Assembly (NCBI RefSeq): GCF_014648635.1
Contig: NZ_BMRM01000036.1
Coordinates: 1 to 40,278 of the forward strand
DNA: 40,278 nucleotides
Source: Streptomyces cinerochromogenes
Lineage (GTDB): Bacteria; Actinomycetota; Actinomycetes; Streptomycetales; Streptomycetaceae
Direction: 5' to 3'
Shown: positions 22,631 to 30,774 of the stretch, piece by piece
Numbering within the stretch: the first letter of the stretch is position 1
Layout of the letters: every line of letters begins with the position of its first letter
The notes under the pieces: generated by a model
What the model saw: only the letters and a program-made list of their open reading frames with translations
What the model was told of the DNA's origin: nothing
Database searches by the model: none
Position numbers and translations under genes: made by a program

Positions 22631-24253
22631 ATGACACCACAACTGACGAGACGTCAGATCCTGGGTGTGGCCGCGCTGCAGACCGCCGCCACCCTCGGTT
22701 TCACCCGCATCGGCCTCCAGTCCGCCCGCGCGGCGGAACCCGCCCCCGCGGACAGCGCCCCGGCGATCGTCGTCGGCTCCGGCTACGGCGGCGCGGTCGC
22801 CGCCCTCCGCCTCGGCCAGGCCGGCATCCGCACCCTCGTGCTGGAGATGGGAGGCCTCTGGGACACCGCCGGCGCCGACGGCAGGGTCTTCTGCTCCACC
22901 ACCGCCCCCGACCGGCGCTCCATGTGGTTCCGCAGCCGCACCGAGGCCCCGCTCGCCACCTTCCTCTGGCTGGACGTGGTCAACCGGGCCATCAGCCCCT
23001 ACCCGGGCGTCCTGGACCGGGTGCACCACGACCACATGTCCGTCTACGTCGGCCGCGGCGTCGGCGGCGGCTCCCTGGTCAACGGCGGCATGGCCGTCAC
23101 CCCGCCCCGCTCCTACTTCACCGAGCAGTTCCCGGGCGTCGACGCCGACGACATGTACGGCACGTACTTCCCGCGCGCCCGCGCCATGCTCGGCGTCAAC
23201 TCGATCGACCCGGCCTGGTTCGAGTCGACCGAGTGGTACCGGTTCACCCGGACCTCCCGGAAGGCCGCCGCCAGCGCCGGCCTGCGCACCACCTTCGTGC
23301 CGAACGTCTACGACTTCGGCTACATGCAGCGCGAGGCCGCCGGCACCGCCACCAGGTCCGCGCTCGCGGGCGAGGTCATCTACGGCAACAACCACGGCAA
23401 GCGCAGCCTCGACAAGACCTACCTGGCCGCCGCCCTCGGCACCGGCAACGTCACCATCCACACCCTGGAGAAGGTCACCTCGGTCGGCCGGGCGGGCGAC
23501 GGGTCGTACGTCCTGACCGCCGACCGGATCGACGCCACCGGCGCGGTCGTGGAGCGGAAGCAGTACGGCTGCACCTACCTGTTCCTGGCCGGCGGCAGCC
23601 TCGGCACCACCGAACTCCTCGTCCGCGCCCGGGACACCGGCACCCTGCCCGACCTCGCCCCGGCCGTCGGCGCGGGCTGGGGCACCAACGGCAACACCAT
23701 GCTCGGCCGCGCCAACCACGTGTGGGACACCGTCGGCGCCGACCAGGCCACCATGCCCGTCATGGGCATCGACGACTGGGCCAACCCCGACAACCCGGTC
23801 TTCGCGGAGATCGCCCCGCTGCCCATGGGCTTCGAGCACTGGATCAGCCTGTACCTGGCGATCACCAGGAACCCCGAGCGGGCGTCGTTCACGTACGACA
23901 GCTCGTCCGGCGCGGTGAGACTCGGCTGGACCGCCGACCAGAGCGCCGTGTCGGTCGCCATGGCCAGGAAGCTCTTCGACCGCGTCAACGCGGCCAACGC
24001 CACCGTCTACCGGTACGACCTCTTCGGCTCGTCCGGCAAGGTCTTCGCCGACGACTTCACCTACCACCCGCTCGGCGGCTGTGTGCTGGGCAGGGCGACC
24101 GACGGCTACGGCCGGGTGAAGGGGTACACGAAGCTCTACGTCACCGACGGCTCGCTCGTGCCCGGCTCGATCGGCGTGAACCCCTTCGTCACCATCACCG
24201 CGCTCGCCGAACGCACGATGGCGCGGGTCCTCGCCGAGGACACCGCGCCATGA
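22631..24253 (+). CDS. choA: Cholesterol oxidase (GMC oxidoreductase), Tat-exported
   Basis: Secreted FAD enzyme that oxidises and isomerises 3-beta-hydroxysterols to 3-keto-4-ene steroids, making H2O2. 540 aa with an RRQIL twin-arginine signal (about residues 6-36). The FAD motif is GSGYGGAVAALRLG (about 47-60). Residues E393 (FAEIAP), H479 (YHPLGGC) and N517 (GVNPF) have the same spacing (86 and 38) as the known E361/H447/N485 set of Streptomyces ChoA. Long stretches such as VYVGRGVGGGSLVNGGMAV match the family. The ATG at 22631 gives a proper Tat signal. It is convergent with the acyl-CoA ligase, only 13 bp apart. Confidence 0.93.
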   Translation: MTPQLTRRQILGVAALQTAATLGFTRIGLQSARAAEPAPADSAPAIVVGSGYGGAVAALRLGQAGIRTLVLEMGGLWDTAGADGRVFCSTTAPDRRSMWFRSRTEAPLATFLWLDVVNRAISPYPGVLDRVHHDHMSVYVGRGVGGGSLVNGGMAVTPPRSYFTEQFPGVDADDMYGTYFPRARAMLGVNSIDPAWFESTEWYRFTRTSRKAAASAGLRTTFVPNVYDFGYMQREAAGTATRSALAGEVIYGNNHGKRSLDKTYLAAALGTGNVTIHTLEKVTSVGRAGDGSYVLTADRIDATGAVVERKQYGCTYLFLAGGSLGTTELLVRARDTGTLPDLAPAVGAGWGTNGNTMLGRANHVWDTVGADQATMPVMGIDDWANPDNPVFAEIAPLPMGFEHWISLYLAITRNPERASFTYDSSSGAVRLGWTADQSAVSVAMARKLFDRVNAANATVYRYDLFGSSGKVFADDFTYHPLGGCVLGRATDGYGRVKGYTKLYVTDGSLVPGSIGVNPFVTITALAERTMARVLAEDTAP

Positions 24254-24266
24254 GGCACCGCCGGGA

Positions 24267-26063
24267 TCACTTGGCGTAGATCGCCTCGATCTCGTCCGCG
24301 TAGTCCTTCGCCACCACGTTCCGCTTCAGCTTCAGCGACGGGGTGAGGTGGCCCGACTCCTCCGTGAACTGGGAGGACAGAATGCGGAACTTCCGCACCG
24401 ATTCCGCCTTCGACACCGCGGCGTTGCCGTCGTCCACGGCCGTCTGGATCGCGGCGTTCAGATCCGGGTCGTCCTTCAGCGACGCCGCGGTGGAGCCCGT
24501 CGGCTTGCCGTGCTCGGCGGCCCAACGGCCCAGGAACTCCTCGTCGATGGTGACCAGCGCGCCCACGAACGGCCGCCCGTCGCCCACCACCATGCACTCC
24601 GCGACCAGCGCGTGCGCCCGGATCCGGTCCTCGATCACCGCCGGGGCCACGTTCTTGCCGCCCGCCGTGACGATGATCTCCTTCTTCCGGCCGGTGATCC
24701 TGAGGTAGCCGTCCTCGTCCAGGGTGCCGATGTCACCGGTGTGGAACCAGCCGTCGGCCAGCGCCTCCGCGGTCGCGCCCGGGTTGTTCCAGTACTCCTT
24801 GAACAGGTGCTCGCCGTGCAGCAGCACCTCGCCGTCGTCGGCGATGCGGACCACCGAGCCGGGCAGCGGCTGGCCGACCGTGCCGATCTTCTGCCGGTCC
24901 CAGGGGTTGAACGCGGTCGCCGCACAGGACTCGGTCAGGCCGTAGCCCTCCAGCACCGAGAAGCCGATGCCCCGGAAGAAGTGCCCGAGCCGCTCGCCCA
25001 GCGGGGCACCGCCGGAGATGGCGTACTCGCCCCGGCCGCCGAGGACCGCGCGCAGCTTGCTGTAGACCAGCTTGTCGAACACCTTGTGCTTGAGCTTCAG
25101 GCCGAAGGACGGGCCCGACGGGCTGTCCAGCGCCTTGCTGTAGGCGATCGCGGTGTCCGCCGCCTTGTCGAAGACCGCGCCCTTGCCGTCGGCCTGCGCC
25201 TTGGCCCGCGCCGAGTTGTAGACCTTCTCGAAGACCCGCGGCACACCGAGGATCAGCGTCGGCCGGAACGCGGCCAGCTCGTCGGTGAGGTTCTTGATGT
25301 CCGGGACGCAGCCCAGCTTGATCGGCGCCATCATCGGCGCCACCTGCACCAGCCGCCCGAAGACATGGGCGAGCGGAAGGAAGAGCAGGACCGAGCACTC
25401 ACCGGTGCGGAACAGCGGACGCAGCCGCTCCACGACGTTCCCGCACTCGGCGAAGAAGCTGCGGTGGGTGAGCACACAGCCCTTGGGGCGCCCGGTGGTG
25501 CCGCTCGTGTAGACGATGGTCGCCGGGTCGTCGGCCCGCGCCAGCGAGCTGCGTTCCTCCACCGTCGCGTCGCTGACGTCCAGTCCGAGGCGCCCCAGCT
25601 CCTCCACGCCGCCGGCCTCGATCTGCCAGACGTGCTTGAGCGCGGGCAGCCGGTCGCGGACCGACTCGACGGCGGCCGTGTGGCCCGCCAGCTCGGTGAC
25701 GCAGGCCGTCGCGCCCGAGTCGCTGAGGATCCACTGCACCTGCTCCGGCGAGCTGGTCTCGTACACCGGCACGGTGATCGCGCCCGCGCTCCAGATCGCG
25801 AAGTCGAGCAGCGTCCACTCGTACCGCGTGCGGGACATCAGGCCCACCCGGTCGCCCGGCTGCACGCCGGAGGCGATGAGGCCCTTGGCGGCGGCGTGCA
25901 CCTCGGCCAGGAACTCCCGCGCCGACACGTCCTGCCAGGCACCGGCCACCTTGCGGGCGATGACGGCGACGTCGGGATGCTGCGCGGCGTTTCTGCGGAC
26001 GATGTCGGTCAGATTGCCGTCCGCAGGGACCTCGTACAAAGCCGGAAGGCTGAACTCGCGCAA
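24267..26063 (-). CDS. Long-chain fatty-acid--CoA ligase (FadD15/ACSL-type)
   Basis: Activates fatty acids to acyl-CoA through acyl-AMP. 598 aa, ANL superfamily. The ATP-binding P-loop YTSGTTGRPKGCVLTH (about residue 185-200), the acyl-site GGAPLGERLGHFFRG, the A5-like EGYGLTES, and the hinge TGDIGTLDEDGYLRITGRKKEII with the conserved Asp and Arg are all present. The C-terminal Lys is in LKLKRNVV. The start is a TTG at 26063 preceded by AGAGGAG (26072-26078, 8-nt spacing), giving the family N-terminus LREFSLPALYEVPADGN. A longer in-frame ATG at 26177 would add an unlike, Arg-rich extension. Acyl chain inferred as long. Confidence 0.92.
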   Translation of the reverse strand: MREFSLPALYEVPADGNLTDIVRRNAAQHPDVAVIARKVAGAWQDVSAREFLAEVHAAAKGLIASGVQPGDRVGLMSRTRYEWTLLDFAIWSAGAITVPVYETSSPEQVQWILSDSGATACVTELAGHTAAVESVRDRLPALKHVWQIEAGGVEELGRLGLDVSDATVEERSSLARADDPATIVYTSGTTGRPKGCVLTHRSFFAECGNVVERLRPLFRTGECSVLLFLPLAHVFGRLVQVAPMMAPIKLGCVPDIKNLTDELAAFRPTLILGVPRVFEKVYNSARAKAQADGKGAVFDKAADTAIAYSKALDSPSGPSFGLKLKHKVFDKLVYSKLRAVLGGRGEYAISGGAPLGERLGHFFRGIGFSVLEGYGLTESCAATAFNPWDRQKIGTVGQPLPGSVVRIADDGEVLLHGEHLFKEYWNNPGATAEALADGWFHTGDIGTLDEDGYLRITGRKKEIIVTAGGKNVAPAVIEDRIRAHALVAECMVVGDGRPFVGALVTIDEEFLGRWAAEHGKPTGSTAASLKDDPDLNAAIQTAVDDGNAAVSKAESVRKFRILSSQFTEESGHLTPSLKLKRNVVAKDYADEIEAIYAK

Positions 26064-26160
26064 GACTGCTGCTCCTCTTAGGGCGCCGGCGCCACGACGT
26101 TGTGCGATGCGACGGTGCGGTCCAAGGCTCGGGCGAGTGCTCCGGATCAGCATGACGAAC

Positions 26161-26190
26161 CACATGAGGATGCACATGAGGATTCACATG
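26161..26190. repeat. 12-bp tandem repeats in the ligase/phosphoesterase divergent region
   Basis: CACATGAGGATG (26161-26172) and CACATGAGGATT (26173-26184), followed by another CACATG (26185-26190), form 2.5 units on one face of the helix. They lie about 100 bp upstream of the ligase TTG start and are AT-richer than the surroundings. Regulator sites are possible. The rest of the 332-bp gap shows no other structure I can support. Confidence 0.6.
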
Positions 26191-26381
26191 TTGAAAACCA
26201 GAGCACGACTGGACTGCCCGGACGTTACCCGCCGGTATGGCGTCTACGACAGGGGGTCCCGGCGAGATGTTCGCTGCGTCACACACGTGGGCGTTCCTTC
26301 GCGCACAGTAGTCCACGGCCTGACCGACCGGCGAGTAACCGCAGGTTGGACCGGCACTGTTCACAGGTGCACCGCTCCGCC

Positions 26382-26387
26382 TACGCT
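26382..26387 (+). promoter_or_regulatory. -10 element TACGCT, predicted leaderless start
   Basis: TACGCT ends 8 nt before the ATG at 26396. TTCACA at 26360-26365, with a 16-nt spacer, may be the -35. No SD is present. Confidence 0.45.
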
Positions 26388-26395
26388 TGATCGTC

Positions 26396-27193
26396 ATGGC
26401 TTCCACACGCACCGGCGACCGACGGACCCGCGTCCACGTGGTCAGCGACGTGCACGGCAACGCCCGTGACCTGGCCCGGGCCGGCGACGGCGCGGACGCC
26501 CTGATCTGCCTCGGCGACCTCGTCCTCTTCCTCGACTACGCCGACCACTCGCGCGGCATCTTCCCGGACCTGTTCGGCAAGGAGAACGCCGACCGCATCG
26601 TGGAACTGCGCACCGCCCGCCGCTTCGAGGAGGCCCGCGCGTTCGGCGCCCGGCTGTGGGCCGGCATCGGCGCCGACCGGGCCACCGCCATCGAGGCGGC
26701 CGTGCGCAAGCAGTACGCCGAGCTGTTCGCCGCGTTCCCCACACCGACGTACGCCACCTACGGCAATGTCGACATGCCGCGGCTGTGGCCGGAGTACGTC
26801 CGGCCCGGCACCACCGTCCTCGACGGACAGCGGGTGGAGATCGGCGGCCGTGTCTTCGGCTTCGTCGGCGGCGGGCTGCGCACCCCGATGCGCACGCCGT
26901 TCGAGATCAGCGACGAGGAGTACGCGGCGAAGATCGAGGCCGTCGGCGAGGTCGACGTGCTGTGCACCCACATCCCGCCGGAGGTGCCCGAGCTGGTCTA
27001 CGACACCGTGGCCCGCCGCTTCGAGCGGGGCAGCCGGGCCCTGCTGGACGCCATCCGCCGCACCCGGCCGCGGTACGCGCTGTTCGGGCACGTCCACCAG
27101 CCGCTGGCGCGCCGGATGCGGATCGGCGCCACCGAGTGTGTGAACGTGGGGCACTTCGCCGGGACCGGCACGCCCTGGGCACTGGAATGGTGA
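26396..27193 (+). CDS. Calcineurin-like metallophosphoesterase
   Basis: A 265-aa cytosolic di-metal phosphoesterase. The metal-ligand motifs appear in order: SDVHGN (about residue 16), CLGDLVLF (about 40), YGNVD (about 121), CTHIPPE (about 195) and FGHVHQP (about 228). Substrate is unknown; the family includes nucleotide, phosphoprotein and phosphodiester hydrolases. The ATG at 26396 is preferred to a TTG at 26387 because of the -10 spacing. Its end lies about 120 bp before the SRPBCC gene, which has its own -10-like TAGCCT at 27235-27240. Confidence 0.88.
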   Translation: MASTRTGDRRTRVHVVSDVHGNARDLARAGDGADALICLGDLVLFLDYADHSRGIFPDLFGKENADRIVELRTARRFEEARAFGARLWAGIGADRATAIEAAVRKQYAELFAAFPTPTYATYGNVDMPRLWPEYVRPGTTVLDGQRVEIGGRVFGFVGGGLRTPMRTPFEISDEEYAAKIEAVGEVDVLCTHIPPEVPELVYDTVARRFERGSRALLDAIRRTRPRYALFGHVHQPLARRMRIGATECVNVGHFAGTGTPWALEW

Positions 27194-27315
27194 GGCCCGG
27201 CGGGCGCGGTGAAGGCGGCGGGCCGGTGGCGCGGTAGCCTTCACGCTGCACACACGTGCGCAGACCGGCGCACGCGGATCTCTCCCACCGGCCCGCATCT
27301 GGAGGAGCCACGGCG

Positions 27316-27837
27316 ATGGCGGAACACACCAGTTCGAGCATCACGATCGAGGCGGCTCCGGCCGACGTCATGGCGGTGATCGCCGACTTCGCCCGCTACC
27401 CGGACTGGACCGGCGAGGTGAAGGAGGCGGAGGTCCTCGCCACCGACGAGCAGGGCCGCGCCGAGCAGGTGCGCCTCGTCATGGACGCCGGTGCCATCAA
27501 GGACGACCAGACCCTCGCCTACACCTGGACGGGTGCCGACCAGGTCTCCTGGACCCTGGTCAAGTCCCAGATGCTCCGCTCCCTCGACGGCTCCTACGCG
27601 CTGAGGCCGGCGGGCGCGGGCGCCACCGAGGTCACCTACCGGCTCACCGTCGACGTCAAGATCCCCATGCTCGGCATGATCAAGCGCAAGGCGGAGAAGG
27701 TCATCATCGACCGGGCGCTGGCGGGCCTGAAGAAGCGGGTGGAGACGGGACCGGAGCAGGAGCCGGAGTCGGCACCGGAGCACGAGGCGGGGCAGGAGCC
27801 GGCACCGGAGCAGGGGCCGGGTCCGAAGCTGGTGTAG
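27316..27837 (+). CDS. SRPBCC (polyketide cyclase/START-like) protein with acidic repeat tail
   Basis: A 173-aa protein with the helix-grip fold (about residues 8-142): SSSITIEAAPADVMAVIADFARYPDW at the start, a strand pair around 45-85 and a long C-terminal helix (RKAEKVIIDRALAGLKKRV). It binds a hydrophobic ligand in this fold, but the ligand is unknown. The last 28 residues are Glu/Pro/Gln/Gly repeats (PEQEPES, PEHEAG, PEQGPG) coded by slippage-prone DNA (27755-27830). The ATG at 27316 has GGAGGA at 27301-27306. It lies just ahead of the ArsA-like ATPase gene; this pairing is common in Streptomyces as I recall, suggesting a joint role. Confidence 0.87.
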   Translation: MAEHTSSSITIEAAPADVMAVIADFARYPDWTGEVKEAEVLATDEQGRAEQVRLVMDAGAIKDDQTLAYTWTGADQVSWTLVKSQMLRSLDGSYALRPAGAGATEVTYRLTVDVKIPMLGMIKRKAEKVIIDRALAGLKKRVETGPEQEPESAPEHEAGQEPAPEQGPGPKLV

Positions 27838-27884
27838 GAGCCGGGGCAGGAGCAGTCGCTCCGGCTGATTCCCGTGCACGGCGG

Positions 27885-27890
27885 TAGCGT
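27885..27890 (+). promoter_or_regulatory. -10 element TAGCGT, predicted leaderless start
   Basis: TAGCGT ends 8 nt before the ATG at 27899 of the ArsA-like gene. No SD is present, so leaderless transcription is likely although the SRPBCC gene is close upstream. Confidence 0.42.
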
Positions 27891-27898
27891 TCACCCTC

Positions 27899-29119
27899 AT
27901 GCGCACCATCCTGATCACGGGCCCGGGCGGCAGCGGGCGTACGACCGTCGCCGCCGCCACCGCACTGCGCGCCGCGGCCGAGGGCACCCGCACCCTCCTG
28001 CTCGGCGCCGACCGCACCGACACCCTCGGCGCGGCCCTGGGCACCGCGACAGGACCGGCCCCCACCGAGGTCACCGGGCACCTCACCGCCTGGCGGCCCG
28101 ATGCCGCCGCACGCTTCCGGCAGGACCTCACCGCCTTCCAGACCCGCGCCGCGAACGTCCTCGACCTCCTCGGCGCCGCCCGCCTGGACGCCGAGGAGGT
28201 CACCCCGCTGCCCGGCGCCGAGGAACTGTCCTTCCTGCGCGCCCTGCGGGACGCGGCCCTCTGTGAGCGCTACGACCTCCTCGTCGTCGACCTCCCTCCC
28301 CTGCCGCAGGCCCTCGCCCTGCTCGGCCTCCCCGAGGAGCTGCGCCGCTACCTGCGCCGCCTGCTGCCGCCCGAGCGGCAGGCCGCCCGCGCCCTGCGCC
28401 CGGTCCTCGGCCGGCTGGCCGGCGTCCCCATGCCCGCCGACTGGCTGTACGAGACGGCGGCCCGCTGGGACGTCGAGCTGGCCGCCGTCGACGCCGTCCT
28501 CACCGACCGGGACACCGCCGTACGCCTGGTCGCCGAACCCGGCCCGGCCGGTGCCGACGCCGTCCGCACCGCCACCCTCGGCCTCGCCCTGCGCGGCCTG
28601 CCCACCGAGGCCCTGATCGCCAACCGCACCCTGCCCGAGACCGTCCCGGACGGCCGGCCCGCCCACCCGTCGCCCGACGACCACCCCGCACCGGCCTTCG
28701 CCCCCCTCCTGTCGCTCCTCGCCCAGCAGCGCAAGACGCTCGCCGACTGGCAGGAGCCCTACGACGTCCACCCCGTCCCGCACCTCGGCCGCGACCCGCA
28801 CGGCCCCGACGACCTCACCGCCCTCGCCGTACCCGCCGTCAACCCGGCGACCGCCCCGGTCGAGTGGCCCGTCACCGACCGGATCGCCGAGGACGGCGTG
28901 CTCGTCTGGCACCTCCCGCTGCCCGGCGCGATACGGGACGAACTCGACCTCGTCCGGCGCGGCGACGAACTCCTGATCACCGCGGGCCCCTTCCGCCGGA
29001 TCGTTCCGCTGCCCTCCGCCCTGCGCCGCTGCACCGTCGCCGGAGCCGGACTCCAGGACGGCGAGCTGCGCATCCGCTTCGCCCCGGACCCCGACCTGTG
29101 GCCCGCCCGGGGACGGTGA
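27899..29119 (+). CDS. ArsA/Get3-like ATPase with altered P-loop
   Basis: A 406-aa soluble P-loop protein of the ArsA/GET3 family. The N-terminal loop reads G8-P-G-G-S-G-R14-T-T. Compared with the ArsA form KGGVGKT, the signature Lys is Pro and the phosphate-binding Lys is Arg. Other parts fit: LLVVDLPPLPQAL as the switch/Walker B region (about 128-140), RLVAEPG (about 208), ANRTLP (about 244), and an alpha-crystallin-like C-terminal domain (about 325-400) with DELDLVRRGDELLITAG and IVPLPSALR, as in actinobacterial/cyanobacterial ArsA. No arsenic genes are near. Metal transport is therefore unlikely; a chaperone or targeting role is possible. ATP hydrolysis is uncertain. Confidence 0.82.
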   Translation: MRTILITGPGGSGRTTVAAATALRAAAEGTRTLLLGADRTDTLGAALGTATGPAPTEVTGHLTAWRPDAAARFRQDLTAFQTRAANVLDLLGAARLDAEEVTPLPGAEELSFLRALRDAALCERYDLLVVDLPPLPQALALLGLPEELRRYLRRLLPPERQAARALRPVLGRLAGVPMPADWLYETAARWDVELAAVDAVLTDRDTAVRLVAEPGPAGADAVRTATLGLALRGLPTEALIANRTLPETVPDGRPAHPSPDDHPAPAFAPLLSLLAQQRKTLADWQEPYDVHPVPHLGRDPHGPDDLTALAVPAVNPATAPVEWPVTDRIAEDGVLVWHLPLPGAIRDELDLVRRGDELLITAGPFRRIVPLPSALRRCTVAGAGLQDGELRIRFAPDPDLWPARGR

Positions 29120-29175
29120 ACGCGGCACCCCCGTTCGGGTAACGTCGTAAGGGCGAACCGTAGTCAGGAGCCGCC

Positions 29176-29676
29176 ATGAGCGAAGAGCGCCCCGCACCCG
29201 ACCCCCGCGAGGAGGAGCCGGCGAGGGCGACCGACGCCGACGCCTGGTCCACGGCCTGCGCCGAGGACCTCGACGCCGAGCGGGCCCGCCGCCGCGCCGA
29301 GCACGGCCCGCCCCCCGGTTCCGCGGCCGAGGAACTGAGGAAACTCGTGGACACGGTGGCCGACAAGCTGTCCGGCCTCCCGTCACCGCTCCTCGGCGGC
29401 CTCGCCGGGCCCGCCGCCCAGCAGATGGTGCGGCAGGTCGTCCAGCAGGCGAAGGCCGCCGTCGAGCCGGTCATAGACCGCAACCCGGACGTGTTCGACC
29501 ACCTGGCCGCGGCCGGCAGCGAGCTGCTCGCCGCCTACCGCTCCGCCGTCCAGGCCCAGGAACACCGCTGGACCTCCCGCACCGCCGACCCGGCGGCCGG
29601 CCCCGCGGACGACCGGCCGGACCGGCGCGACGGGGGCGAGGGCACCGGCCCGGGGGAACGCATCGACCTGGACTGA
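29176..29676 (+). CDS. Conserved DUF5304-type protein upstream of glkA (SCO2127-like)
   Basis: A 166-aa soluble, acidic protein with no signal peptide. Both ends are disordered and rich in Asp/Glu/Arg/Pro. The middle (about 50-125) is helical: EELRKLVDTVADKLSGLPSP, then QQMVRQVVQQAKAAVEPVIDRNPDVFDHL. No catalytic motif. CAGGAG at 29165-29170 serves the ATG, and a -10-like TAACGT lies at 29140-29145. The gene is the direct upstream partner of glkA, 67 bp apart. From memory, S. coelicolor SCO2127 shares transcription with glkA and has been linked to glucose uptake and catabolite repression; the sequence itself does not show this. Confidence 0.85.
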   Translation: MSEERPAPDPREEEPARATDADAWSTACAEDLDAERARRRAEHGPPPGSAAEELRKLVDTVADKLSGLPSPLLGGLAGPAAQQMVRQVVQQAKAAVEPVIDRNPDVFDHLAAAGSELLAAYRSAVQAQEHRWTSRTADPAAGPADDRPDRRDGGEGTGPGERIDLD

Positions 29677-29743
29677 AGCCCTCGCACGGCAGGGCCTCGG
29701 GTACGGTTGGCCGTAGCGGGGCTCGACCGAAACTGAGGGATTC

Positions 29744-30697
29744 ATGGGACTCACCATCGGCGTCGACATCGGCGGCACGAAGATCGCGGCCGGCGTGGTC
29801 GACGAGGAAGGCAACATCCTCTCGACCTTCAAGGTGCCGACCCCCACCACGCCCGAGGCCATCGTGGACGCCATCGCCTCGGCGGTGGAGGGTGCGCGCG
29901 CCGGGCACGAGATCGTCGGGGTGGGCATCGGCGCGGCCGGTTACGTCAACCGGCAGCGGTCCACGGTGTACTTCGCGCCGAACATCGACTGGCGCAACGA
30001 GCCGCTCAAGGAGAAGGTCCAGGCCCGTACCGGCCTCCCGGTCGTGGTCGAGAACGACGCCAACGCCGCCGCCTGGGGCGAGTACAAGTTCGGCGCGGGC
30101 AAGGGCCACCGCAACGTCATCTGCATCACGCTCGGCACCGGTCTCGGCGGCGGCATCATCATCGGCAACAAGCTGCGCCGCGGCCACTTCGGCGTGGCCG
30201 CCGAGTTCGGCCACATCCGGATGGTCCCGGACGGCCTGCTCTGCGGCTGCGGCTCGCAGGGCTGCTGGGAGCAGTACGCCTCCGGCCGCGCCCTGGTCCG
30301 CTACGCCAAGCAGCGCGCCAACGCCACCCCCGAGCGCGCCGAGACCCTGCTCTCGCTCGGCGACGGCACCCCCGACGGCATCGAGGGCAAGCACATCTCC
30401 ATGGCCGCCCGCCAGGGCGACCCGGTCGCCGTGGACTCCTACCGGGAGCTGGCCCGCTGGGCCGGTGCCGGCCTGGCCGATCTGGCCTCCCTCTTCGACC
30501 CGTCCGCGTTCATCGTCGGCGGCGGCCTCTCCGACGAGGGCGACCTGGTCCTCGACCCGATCCGCACGTCGTACAAGCGCTGGCTGGTCGGCGCCAACTG
30601 GCGCCCGATGGCCGACGTGATCGCGGCGCAGCTGGGCAACAAGGCGGGCCTGGTGGGCGCGGCGGACCTGGCCCGGGAGCCCGACCCCGTCATGTGA
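29744..30697 (+). CDS. glkA: Glucokinase, ROK family
   Basis: Phosphorylates glucose with ATP to glucose-6-phosphate in the cytosol. In Streptomyces it is also the main mediator of glucose catabolite repression (family knowledge). 317 aa. The N-terminal phosphate loop is DIGGTKIA (residues 8-15), the catalytic base is D105 (VENDANAAAWGE), and the ROK zinc site has C167, C169 and C174 (LLCGCGSQGCWEQ) with a His in AAEFGHIRM. The adenosine loop is IVGGGLSDEGD. GAGGGA sits 5-6 nt before the ATG, and a -10-like TACGGT at 29702-29707 may give glkA its own promoter besides readthrough from the gene before. A hairpin follows at 30717-30748. Confidence 0.97.
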   Translation: MGLTIGVDIGGTKIAAGVVDEEGNILSTFKVPTPTTPEAIVDAIASAVEGARAGHEIVGVGIGAAGYVNRQRSTVYFAPNIDWRNEPLKEKVQARTGLPVVVENDANAAAWGEYKFGAGKGHRNVICITLGTGLGGGIIIGNKLRRGHFGVAAEFGHIRMVPDGLLCGCGSQGCWEQYASGRALVRYAKQRANATPERAETLLSLGDGTPDGIEGKHISMAARQGDPVAVDSYRELARWAGAGLADLASLFDPSAFIVGGGLSDEGDLVLDPIRTSYKRWLVGANWRPMADVIAAQLGNKAGLVGAADLAREPDPVM

Positions 30698-30716
30698 CGG
30701 CGAGTGTGCCCGCACA

Positions 30717-30748
30717 GGGGCGCGGGGCCGCACCACGCCTCGCGCCCC
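30717..30748 (+). terminator. Hairpin after glkA
   Basis: GGGGCGCG (30717-30724) and CGCGCCCC (30741-30748) form an 8-bp stem with a 16-nt loop, starting 20 bp after the glkA stop. It carries the ggggcgcgggg core also present at 3046. Confidence 0.65.
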
Positions 30749-30761
30749 GCTCCGTCGGGCG

Positions 30762-30767
30762 TACATT
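30762..30767 (+). promoter_or_regulatory. -10 element TACATT, predicted leaderless start
   Basis: TACATT ends 7 nt before the ATG at 30775, with no SD between. Leaderless start predicted. Confidence 0.5.
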
Positions 30768-30774
30768 GATCCAC

